Below are positions 18,853 through 27,400 of a stretch of 64,000 nt of DNA, piece after piece. The notes beneath the pieces are model-generated. The model saw only the letters and a list, made by a program, of their open reading frames with translations. It was not told the DNA's origin and did no database searches. How positions within the stretch are numbered: position 1 is the stretch's first letter; each line of letters begins with the position of its first letter. Location of the stretch: the NCBI RefSeq assembly GCF_029910235.1, contig NZ_CP112874.1, forward strand, positions 3,977,001 through 4,041,000. The letters run 5' to 3'. The position numbers and the translations under genes are program-made. The stretch comes from Pseudanabaena galeata CCNP1313 (GTDB taxonomy: Bacteria > Cyanobacteriota > Cyanobacteriia > Pseudanabaenales > Pseudanabaenaceae).

Positions 18853-18980
18853 ATAATTCTCATTATGAACCCGATTTTGGGATTTCCAGCGCCTTCGGCG
18901 CTGGAAATCCCAAAATCGTTTTTTTGAAAGCCCACTGTCGGCGGGCTTTCAAAAAAACGATTTTTATAATGAGAATTGCT
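18853..18980. repeat. Family A double-hairpin repeat, copy 2
   Basis: Ends AATTCTCATTATG / ATAATGAGAATT surround two hairpins: GGGATTTCCAGCGC-CTTCG-GCGC and its complement, and GAAAGCCC..GGGCTTTC. Its sequence is close to copy 1 at 4466. It occupies much of the 357-bp gap between the WecA-like gene and rpmJ. The remainder of that gap shows only a possible GAGAGTG..CACTCTC hairpin near 18823-18847. Confidence 0.85.
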
Positions 18981-19077
18981 GCTCTTTAAATTGGCTTTAA
19001 TATCTGGTCAAAAATCATGTTAAGATTAAAAGCCGTGTCAAAAATTTTGATCATCAGTAAACGTTAGGCATTAGTTC

Positions 19078-19203
19078 ATGAAAGTTGTTAGCTCCCTCAG
19101 ATCGGCAAAAACTCGCCATAAGGACTGCAAAGTTGTACGTCGTCGCGGCAGAATTTATGTCATTTGCAAATCAAACCCAAAGTTCAAAGCTCGTCAAGGA
19201 TAA
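19078..19203 (+). CDS. rpmJ: 50S ribosomal protein L36, 41-residue cysteine-poor form
   Basis: The short frame encodes 41 residues: [20 protein letters not shown], then [20 protein letters not shown] and a final G. The length and MKVxSSLxSAKxRH start match the YkgO-type L36. That form lacks the CxxC...C...H zinc site of the 37-residue form (only Cys17 and Cys30 are seen). In several bacteria the zinc-free form replaces the zinc form when zinc is scarce. No clear Zur dyad was seen upstream. A strong terminator follows 20 bp after the stop, so it is monocistronic. Confidence 0.93.
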   Translation: MKVVSSLRSAKTRHKDCKVVRRRGRIYVICKSNPKFKARQG

Positions 19204-19222
19204 TCAACGATTTTGCGTTATT

Positions 19223-19272
19223 TATCAAGAAAGAAAAAGCCCGTCATATGACGGGCTTTTTCTTTCTTGATA
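19223..19272 (+). terminator. Terminator after rpmJ
   Basis: Long perfect stem of 24 bp: arms TATCAAGAAAGAAAAAGCCC (plus GTCA) and the complement, with a two-base TA centre and T-rich 3' arm. Confidence 0.9.
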
Positions 19273-19297
19273 AATATAGCTATATTCACCTGTATCA

Positions 19298-19368
19298 GGA
19301 CAAATCAAAACCCAGATAGTGTGAGGCGGCGCTTCGCGCCGCCTCACACTATCTGGGTTTTATGTCCT
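19298..19368. repeat. Near-perfect 71-bp hairpin with GGCGGCGC core
   Basis: Outer AGGACA/TGTCCT and AAAACCCAGATAGTGTGAGG with its complement enclose the core GGCGGCGC-TTC-GCGCCGCC. The same GTGAGGCGGCGC core hairpin occurs at 56891-56925, and a related one at 50828-50866. It lies in the gap between rpmJ and the surface operon end; the rest of that gap is family C copy 2 and another hairpin. Confidence 0.8.
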
Positions 19369-19386
19369 AACAAGAATGGCGACAGC

Positions 19387-19487
19387 TATAACGCAAAATA
19401 GCTACGCCATTTTGTGTTTTTAAAACCCTTATGGGGTTTGGTTTTTAATTCACAAAAGTGTTGTCACACTTTCGTGAATTGGTATTA
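19387..19487. repeat. Family C inverted-end repeat, copy 2
   Basis: It begins TATAACGCAAAATAGCTACG and ends GTGAATTGGTATTA. The internal AAAACCCTTATGGGGTTTGG hairpin and an AAAGTGT..ACACTTT hairpin match the other copies at 1804, 52567 and 56781. The left end is more diverged. Confidence 0.75.
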
Positions 19488-19528
19488 ATACGAAGAGATT
19501 CAGCACGAAGTGCTGAATCTCTTCGTAT
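19488..19528. terminator. Perfect hairpin after the surface operon
   Basis: Arms ATACGAAGAGATTCAGCAC and GTGCTGAATCTCTTCGTAT with a small loop sit 10 bp past the stop of the last minus-strand surface gene. There is no T-tract, so termination or 3'-end protection is inferred only from position. Confidence 0.55.
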
Positions 19529-19537
19529 AGATTGATC

Positions 19538-22246
19538 CTAACGAACGCGCACTGCAAACCTAACAAATCCATAGGAATCAATAGGAGTACCTGATCCTGT
19601 CGCAAAAGGTACATCTGTAGTCGCACCAAGTCGGACTAAGATTGCCCCATCAGGATTTGTGCTTCCATCGTTACATGGAGCAGGTGCATTCGTAACTGAT
19701 ACATTTGTGGCTAAAAATTGACCTGCATCTGCATCTGGCACATTGTTGAGGGCGACTTTACCCGGCCCAGTTGAGGTTGTCGGATCGGGTAAAATTGCCG
19801 CCGTGCTGTCCCATCCCAAAACAATTCCATTACCAACCCCATAGGTGTCAGGCTGAAAAGTTGTATTGGTAGGGATGCGATCGCATAATTGGACATTTCT
19901 TGCAGGTCGTCCGCCATTGGAGAGGAAATAGATTGTATATTCTATTACATCATTTGGTTGAACTGAAGGTGCATTGATTGCGCCTCTCAAATATTGAGTA
20001 TTCAGAGAAGGCCATCTAGCGTCACTATCGTTAGATGTTGCGGTAGGTGTGTCACTGACAAACCCATTAATATTAGTCCCATTAATCGCAGTAATCCGTT
20101 TAACTAAGTTGAGACTAGACGACAATCCAACTGTTACATCTTCGCCAGTATTATCAATGTAAGTGACTGTTCTCGTTCCACCAGTTGCAGGATCATTATA
20201 AGTAGCTGAAGCAGGGTTATTGTAAGTTCCATTCGCAACTCCTGCGTCTACATTAACCGTAAACTGAATTTGTACTGAACCACCACCAGGAATCGAAAAA
20301 GTACCCCAAGATAAGTTGCTTGTTCCTGCTGTAGGCGCAGATGTAGTAGGACGTGTTGCACCTCCTGACAAAGTAATCGTAGGTGCGGGAAGAGCTGCAA
20401 GAGTAAACCCTGCGGGTAAACTGTTGTCGTTGATCACAACATTATTTGCTGTGGCTAAACCTGCACCATTACTAACAGCAATTGTGTAGCTCGCTGTACC
20501 ACCGGGACTTGTGGTAGGTGTACTAGTAGTTTTTACAACTGTTAAAGCAGGAACACAAGCTGCACCAGAACTAGCTCCAGGGATAACACCAACTGCAAGT
20601 GGTACGGCTAATCCAGTTCCAGCTACAGCCCCATTATTGGGGTTAGCTGCAATACCAGTAACACCTGCTATACCCCCTTGTAGGTCAGCTGTCACACCAG
20701 GATTAGAAACCACAACACCGCCGCCGCCACCGCCGCCTGGACCATGCGGGTCGTTGAATATCGCACTACCACCATTACCGCCCCTGACGTTAACTGTGAG
20801 CCCAGTAAGATTGTTACTCAGTGCAGAGACTAATACACTACCGCCAGCACCGCCGCCGCCGCCGCCATCTCTGGTTACAGAACGAGCATTTGCACCATTA
20901 GCACTGATCGTTCCCGCATTACTTACCGTATTGGTTCGTAACATTACTAATCCACCGCCCGATGCGCCACTGCTAAATAAGCCACTGAGAGAATCATCTG
21001 TATCAGGTGGCGAAAAAGAACCATTGTTGGTTGTTCCTGCACCACCACCACCACCAAGTACTAGAAGATTGGTAGCCGCAGGAAAAGGCGCACCGCCAAA
21101 TCCACCTGTTGGTAAGTTAGAAGACCATGCTCGGCCACCAATCCCTCCAGAGCCGCCATTACTACCACCACCACCTCCAGAATTTTGATCGTTACTATTG
21201 CTATTACCATCAGTACTTCCCCCGCCTGCATTTCCAGGAGAACCTCGACCATAACTGCCATCGGGATAACCTTCATCAGTGTTATCAACCAGCAATAAAG
21301 TTGTTGGATTAATTACAAATCTTGGCGTTCCTGCTATACCTTCTGCCTTAGAGCCATTTTTATCCAATGTTGAAAGAGTTCTGTAATCAGTATTGGGACT
21401 AACAGCACCATTGAGTAACCGACCTCCTCCACCTCTAAACCCTCTGCCATCCACATTGATACTACCCGTTAGATTTAGGTTACCAGCGACATCATAGGCG
21501 ACGATTGCGCCTGTGTTGCCATTCCAAAATGATGACGTAGCAGAGCCTAGGGTGGCACTGGAATATTGTGGTACGCGCACCACTTGATAAGTCTGTCTGC
21601 CTTGGGTCGCCGTTGCTGCCGAGCTAAAGTAACTGTTGATCAGCCCCCCGCCATTAGTTCCTGTAATGGGAACTGAACCTGCGGCTACTGGACCAGTCGC
21701 TACTACATATTCATACCTACCAGCCGTACCGCCAGTAAACCCACTAGCCCCATTGGTAGGTTGTGTGCCTCCTGCTACTAAAGCTGGAACATCTCCACCG
21801 ACACCATTCCCATAAGCATCGGTATTAGTAGAGTTGATCGTGGCATCCTGCATTTGAATGATCAGTAATAGATCTCCAGCAGTGATCGCAGTGGGAGCGC
21901 CATTAACATCTATAGCTCCAACGGAAATCGAGGTAGCTCCTGCTGTGGCTGTGCCTATCCCCGGATAATAAGTGTTAATCACTCCCGCAGGAGCGCCAAC
22001 ACCGTCCTTACCAGGGACTGCACATAGAGCAGGAGTTGCCTGAGCATTAACTGGCTCTATGAATGATGGGAGTGAAATTTTACTTGAAGTGGCAGAAAAA
22101 AAGACTTGAGAAAATGGGATAGGAAAGAAGGAAAAAAATACAAATAAGCAAGCTAAAAGTAAGGGTAGCCACTTACGACGGTAAGTAGTAATTAGCTTTT
22201 TTATGGACTTTTCTATATTTATCGGTAGATTGAATCGTGGATTCAT
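19538..22246 (-). CDS. Secreted glycine-rich DUF11 surface protein
   Basis: The 902-residue protein has a basic N-terminus (KKLITTYRRKW), a hydrophobic segment (about 28-46) and a likely signal cleavage after VNAQA near residue 70. Residues 70-240 form a region of small residues. About 240-555 is very rich in Gly, Ser and Asn (GGGGGSNGGSGG, GGGGGGAGG). A DUF11 Ig-like domain starts near 565 (ALTVVKTTSTPTTSPGGTAS) and a second DUF11-like domain runs from about 712 to the end. There is no sorting signal or anchor; it ends RFAVRVR. It is the last gene of the six-gene surface run. Confidence 0.78.
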   Translation of the reverse strand: MNPRFNLPINIEKSIKKLITTYRRKWLPLLLACLFVFFSFFPIPFSQVFFSATSSKISLPSFIEPVNAQATPALCAVPGKDGVGAPAGVINTYYPGIGTATAGATSISVGAIDVNGAPTAITAGDLLLIIQMQDATINSTNTDAYGNGVGGDVPALVAGGTQPTNGASGFTGGTAGRYEYVVATGPVAAGSVPITGTNGGGLINSYFSSAATATQGRQTYQVVRVPQYSSATLGSATSSFWNGNTGAIVAYDVAGNLNLTGSINVDGRGFRGGGGRLLNGAVSPNTDYRTLSTLDKNGSKAEGIAGTPRFVINPTTLLLVDNTDEGYPDGSYGRGSPGNAGGGSTDGNSNSNDQNSGGGGGSNGGSGGIGGRAWSSNLPTGGFGGAPFPAATNLLVLGGGGGAGTTNNGSFSPPDTDDSLSGLFSSGASGGGLVMLRTNTVSNAGTISANGANARSVTRDGGGGGGAGGSVLVSALSNNLTGLTVNVRGGNGGSAIFNDPHGPGGGGGGGVVVSNPGVTADLQGGIAGVTGIAANPNNGAVAGTGLAVPLAVGVIPGASSGAACVPALTVVKTTSTPTTSPGGTASYTIAVSNGAGLATANNVVINDNSLPAGFTLAALPAPTITLSGGATRPTTSAPTAGTSNLSWGTFSIPGGGSVQIQFTVNVDAGVANGTYNNPASATYNDPATGGTRTVTYIDNTGEDVTVGLSSSLNLVKRITAINGTNINGFVSDTPTATSNDSDARWPSLNTQYLRGAINAPSVQPNDVIEYTIYFLSNGGRPARNVQLCDRIPTNTTFQPDTYGVGNGIVLGWDSTAAILPDPTTSTGPGKVALNNVPDADAGQFLATNVSVTNAPAPCNDGSTNPDGAILVRLGATTDVPFATGSGTPIDSYGFVRFAVRVR

Positions 22247-22315
22247 ATTAATGACTTTCTATGCTTAAAGGATATATGAAAGAAGACTGAATTTCAGTCG
22301 CTCATTATTGTTCTC

Positions 22316-24463
22316 TTAGTTCTCAATTTGCAAATCTTCCTTCTGTGATTCAAAGCGAATCTCGACATCGCGCACATCGGTAAATTCAATTTCGACACGC
22401 CGATCGCGGGCATAGTCAGTAACTTGATTACCCTGTGAGGCGCGTTGGGTTTCGCCAAGCGATCGCACGGTCATCCGTTCAGAAGCAATACCCTGTCGCA
22501 TTAGGTAATTACGAACTGCCCGCGATCGCCTAAAGCCCAGTTCGCGGTTGTAGGTCTCACTAGCTCTAGGGTCAGTATGTCCTGAGAGGGTAATCATAAT
22601 TGTGGGATATTGCTTTAATACATCAGCGATCCGATTTAGGACTTTAGCGCTGATAGGGCTGATTGCATCACGATCTAGCGCAAAGTGAATTTGCCGTGGC
22701 ACAGATAGCACAATTGGCTCCTCTGGCGGTGGGGGAGCTTGGACAATCTGAGGGGGTGTCGTACATGCGGGAATAGTTGCATCGACCTTTGCTAGTTCAG
22801 GAGCCGACAGATCGGGATTAACGATTCTGGCATTGAAGGCTGGCTCAGAAGTGCCGTACTGTGGATCAGTGGCGATCGCGCTAATCGTATCGCCAACTTG
22901 GAGATTATTTAAAGAGGCAGCAAATTTACCCTTAGCATCAGTCTTGACCGTGGTCAGATATTCACCAAGAGAACCATAGGGCAGACTGAGATCCACTTTG
23001 TCAGCGACACGATATATGTCTACTTCAGTATCAGGATCAGCCGTACCATCAATATTGACTTGGCTCGGACTAAACATCGGAAAAGTTGTCGCTAAAAAAG
23101 TCGGTGCATTGATCGCTCCATTAGCGGTATCTACGCGCCGAAAATGAGAATCACGGGGGCGATTAATGCCGTCACCTGTAATGAAATCGCGAGTATTCAC
23201 ATGGCGCTGAGAAATCAAGTCAATACTCAAGCCCTTGAGAGCCGAAAAAGTATTTTTGCGAATTAGATTGCGATCGCTTTTAGGATAAGCAGCGATCGCT
23301 ACACCTGCACCACGTTGATTGCGAATTTGATTATTTGTAACTTGATGATCGTTGCCCATTAAATAAATGGCGGCGTAGTTGGCACTGCGATCGTTAAACA
23401 AAATGCGGTTATCTTCAATGGTGATCGCGCCTTTAGGCTTGAACAGATAAACGCCACTGCCATCATTAGCACAAAGGATATTTCCCTTGATACTTAAGTT
23501 GGCAATTTCACCTTCGAGATAGATCCCGTGAGGCATTCCATCAAAACCATTGCTAGTAATTGCATTTTTGAGAATCTGCGTTCCTGTTGCTTTTACCGAT
23601 GTGACGATGCCACTACCCTCGTGGTAAGCAATACGATTGCGACGGATCAGCGTATCAGTACTATTAAATAAATAAACCCCAAAACTAGAGGGTTGTTTGG
23701 GCATTTTGCCTGTGGGCGTAATGCCCAGCCAGTTAGCTTCGAGAATGACACCTTGAGGGGGAAGATTGCTGTCATAGAAGGGCGAAAATTTGGCGGGTTG
23801 CTGTTGCTGTGTGGTGTCGGGCGGTGGTGCTTGGTGGGAAATGAAAATATCGGCGGATGGTGTGGTGGTTGGGACGCTCTCGATCGCATTAAAGCCATAG
23901 ATACTTAAGCCCTTGATCGTCACGCCATCAGCAACAATGGTCAAACCTCGGAAAATTTCCACACCATCGGCGGGAGAAATCTCCACAATTGGTTGGGGAA
24001 TCGCTAGCTCTTGGGCAAAGGAACTTTGAGAGTCATAGCCTGCTTGAGTCGTACCGTCAATAGTCAGGTATGGACTAGTAAGGTCTGGTAGAGGCTTGCT
24101 TAACAAAATCTTGGTGCGATCGCTAGGCAAATTAAAGCCAATCTGTGAACCTTTTTGATTAACTAAGGGCTTCACCTGAGAGCGTTCAGTATCACTAAGC
24201 CGTTCAAGGGTAAGGCTACCATTGGCGATCGCCACGGCTTCGCGCAGGGTTAACTCGAGATCGGGTTGGATGTCACCATCGCGATCGCTATTTACAATAA
24301 TTTGGTATTTGAGAAGACTGGGCGAAGTGGTTTGGGTAGTGTTTTGGGCGATCGCCAGATTGTCATTTGCCCTAAACATTTCGATAGCTATACCAGAGAG
24401 ACCGATCAACCCGATAGAACTAATCAATGTAGCTGTTAATTTTTGGCTGGTTACTTTTTGCAT
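22316..24463 (-). CDS. Beta-helix protein with C-terminal OmpA peptidoglycan-binding domain
   Basis: The 715-residue exported protein has a signal peptide up to about LAIAQ. A CSLREA-like LTLREAVAIANG segment follows near residue 70, then a right-handed parallel beta-helix region (about 150-420) with repeated N-rich turns such as LIRRNRIAYHEGSGI. After an Ig-like segment (about 450-535) and a proline linker (PPPPEEP), an OmpA_C domain spans about 590-700. It includes ITLSGHTDPRASETYNRELG and RSRAVRNYLMRQGI and should bind peptidoglycan. It starts five bases after the big barrel gene, so it is co-translated in the same unit. Confidence 0.85.
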   Translation of the reverse strand: MQKVTSQKLTATLISSIGLIGLSGIAIEMFRANDNLAIAQNTTQTTSPSLLKYQIIVNSDRDGDIQPDLELTLREAVAIANGSLTLERLSDTERSQVKPLVNQKGSQIGFNLPSDRTKILLSKPLPDLTSPYLTIDGTTQAGYDSQSSFAQELAIPQPIVEISPADGVEIFRGLTIVADGVTIKGLSIYGFNAIESVPTTTPSADIFISHQAPPPDTTQQQQPAKFSPFYDSNLPPQGVILEANWLGITPTGKMPKQPSSFGVYLFNSTDTLIRRNRIAYHEGSGIVTSVKATGTQILKNAITSNGFDGMPHGIYLEGEIANLSIKGNILCANDGSGVYLFKPKGAITIEDNRILFNDRSANYAAIYLMGNDHQVTNNQIRNQRGAGVAIAAYPKSDRNLIRKNTFSALKGLSIDLISQRHVNTRDFITGDGINRPRDSHFRRVDTANGAINAPTFLATTFPMFSPSQVNIDGTADPDTEVDIYRVADKVDLSLPYGSLGEYLTTVKTDAKGKFAASLNNLQVGDTISAIATDPQYGTSEPAFNARIVNPDLSAPELAKVDATIPACTTPPQIVQAPPPPEEPIVLSVPRQIHFALDRDAISPISAKVLNRIADVLKQYPTIMITLSGHTDPRASETYNRELGFRRSRAVRNYLMRQGIASERMTVRSLGETQRASQGNQVTDYARDRRVEIEFTDVRDVEIRFESQKEDLQIEN

Positions 24464-24468
24464 AGTTC

Positions 24469-27400
24469 CTAGTTCTTTAGATTTGAGAGTTGATCGGGAT
24501 CGATCACAAAGCCGCTTTTCTCGGTAGTGCTAATTCCCATGGCTCGCAGGAGTGCTGTTACCGTATCACCTTCACTAGTCAACAAGAAGTTAAACGCGGT
24601 GGCAAGACGGCGGGTGGCTCCATCCGTAGGATTGACATTGGCTGGACTATTCGCAGAATTATTCACGGTTAGTTCATTACCCAATAGCATACTTACCAGT
24701 TGCGTTGGTGAGGCTTCAAAGGCATAACTCCAGAGGCGATCGCGATCATCCGATGGGAAAGCAGGATCGACAGGTCGAGCGATCGCCAGCAAGAACGAAT
24801 CGACGGTTGGCAATTGGGTTAACAAGGGGCTAAATTCAAGATTGGGGATTTGAATAGATGTATTAAATACTGGATTGAATTGAGGATTAAGTTGAGAATC
24901 GGGAATTGCACTTTCCAGCCAATTGGACAAGCGGCGATCGGCTTCTAACAAAACCGCCAAGGGCGAAGTAGAAGTATCGGCAGTTGCCAAGGGGACAGGA
25001 ATAGTGGTAGCACTTGCCTGAGAAGTTGATGGGGTGGTTGGGGTTGTCGCAATATTAATATTGCTCTCATCTACATTCAATGAGATATAAACTTGCGAAT
25101 TCCCTGCTTGATTGGCTCTATTAGAACTTAGTAAAATGCGATCGGAACTCACACCCTTATCCAGTAGATAGCTCCTGACAGCAAGTAATTTAAATGTTTC
25201 TAGATCCTGTCCTGACACAGCACTGAAGGCTGAGCTAGTCTGAATCTCAAACATCAAATTAGGATTGGTATTCAGTCGCTCAACCATCCGATCCAGAGTG
25301 GCATAGCTCAAGTCTGCAATTTTACCGTCGTTGCCCACATCCACACCTACAGAAATATTAGGATTTGCGCCACTAATATTCGAGGGACGATTAACAGGTG
25401 TGGCATTAGCTTGCAAAGTGGATTGAGCATTGGGCAAGATGCTTTGCAAAAATTCGGTTGTCGGCGAATTGGATGCCATCGTTTGCAAACGGGTAGCGAT
25501 CGCATTAAAGACATCGGCTTGACCACTGAGCGCAAAACTAACGGGGGTAGCATTGGCCGTACTAGCTTGATTAGAACTGTTGGTGCTAGCAATACCACCT
25601 AAGGAGCGTAAGGTCATCTGCGAGCTTGCGACACCACGTTCAAGTAAGTACTTTCTCGCCGCCATCATGCGATTTGCAGCCAGATTATCACCTGAGTTCA
25701 TCTCGGCAAGTGAGCCAATATGTCCTTGGATGTCAATGGAGAGATTATTATATTCTTTCAAGACTGATGCTAAGTTTTCTAGAATCGCAATATCTGATAC
25801 TGCTAACTCTGTACTCTTGCCTTGACGACCCTCTTTAAAGGTCAGCGATCGCGCTACATTTAGGCTGATGATTTGAGGACTAGGGGGAATGGCTGCCGCT
25901 AGTTTCTGCTCAGGTTGTGGTGTTTTAGCCACTGGTGCTACAGGCTCAACAGGCTCTTGTTGCTGGCGTGGAGGAGTCTTTTGCAAGCCAAAGCCATCAA
26001 ACAACTCGTTCAACTTCACGGTGATGCCTGCATATAGACCACTTGCCGATCTGGAACCATTAAAATCGCGATCAACATTAACGGAACCACTGCTATAACC
26101 AGCCGCTAAGCGTAGGTTAGGAGTGAGGAAATAGCCAACTTCGCCGACTAATCCTAGTTCACTGTAGCCTGCGGTTGGTTGATTGAGAAATCTAGTTTCT
26201 CCCACTAGTTCGACGTTATAGCCAAGACGATAGGTAACTCGAAATTGCGATAAATTGGTACTAGATACACCTGTGAAATCACGGGCGATCGTGGTGGTGC
26301 TATTACGGAGGGCAAGCTTGCCATAAAATTCCCATTGCCAGTTAGGAGCATAAATTGCTTCTAGCGCAAGGGTGTGATCGGCATAGCCACTACCGCTACC
26401 GATCAGCAGTGACTCAGGGACAATACTGGGGTTTTGGCGATATTCATAACGTAAGAGAACGTTGAATTTGTCATCTTCAGGATCGCGATAGGCAAGCCCG
26501 ACCTTGAGATTGGAGATCGTTCCCAATCCAGAGATTAATTGATTGGCTGCACTTGATTGCTGATAGTTAAACAGCATCGTCAAAGCAGGAGAGAGCTTAC
26601 CCAGAGCCGCAGCCGTAAACACGGTACTAGTAGTATTACTGTCGCTACGATGTTCAAATCTAGCACTTGCCTTGAAGTCAGGATTATCTGTATATTCCGC
26701 CCCAATGTTGAAGCTGCTGCCGTTTTGGAAGGTCAGGGCGCTAGAGGATTGACCAACCGCAAAGGGCTGTAAAAATGATGTTCCTGTAGTTGTAGCGGTA
26801 GCAAAACTGCCAAATATATGTTCATAACCAAAACTCATGCGTAGTCCTGGTAATATTTGCCAGCGCTGATTAATACCCAATGCACCTTGAGTAGATGCGG
26901 CATTGTTCGCACCACCAATCACCGAATAACGTCCTGTAAAGGTAGTATCAGTGCCGAGTTTATACTCTCCCAACAGATCGGCACTGGTGATGGCATTGCC
27001 TGCTAGAGGTCCTGAATGGAACCATTGCTGCCCCAATCTTGCGGTCAATCCTTGAACAATTGTCCAATCTAGTGCGAGAACACTGCGATCAGGAATGACA
27101 GCATCGGAGCTTGCGGAAAGGCTTACTTCATTTTGGGCTGTCACTCGCAGATTATCGGCAATTGGCACACTGAGACGCGATCGCAATTGGGTGGAGTTAC
27201 TCGATAAAACATTGGGGATTTGGCGATCTTGGCGATCGCGATATAACACATCTAGATTCAGTAGTGCTGCACCGATATTTTGCTGCACGCCCAAACTAAT
27301 TGTGCGAAGTGAATTATTTACTAGCGATCCAGGGATGGCTTCTTGCCTCGTATTGAGAAGATCGGCAAGGGTCGTCAATGGACGTGGCGCAATACCCACA

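Noticed and set aside
18990-19077. Zur box upstream of rpmJ
   Set aside because: TTGATCATCA near 19048 is only weakly like the cyanobacterial Zur dyad and lacks a convincing partner half.
20511-21188. Plus-strand 225-residue proline-rich frame
   Set aside because: It is the antisense of the glycine-rich part of the DUF11 gene; the Gly codon bias produces proline-rich reading on the other strand.
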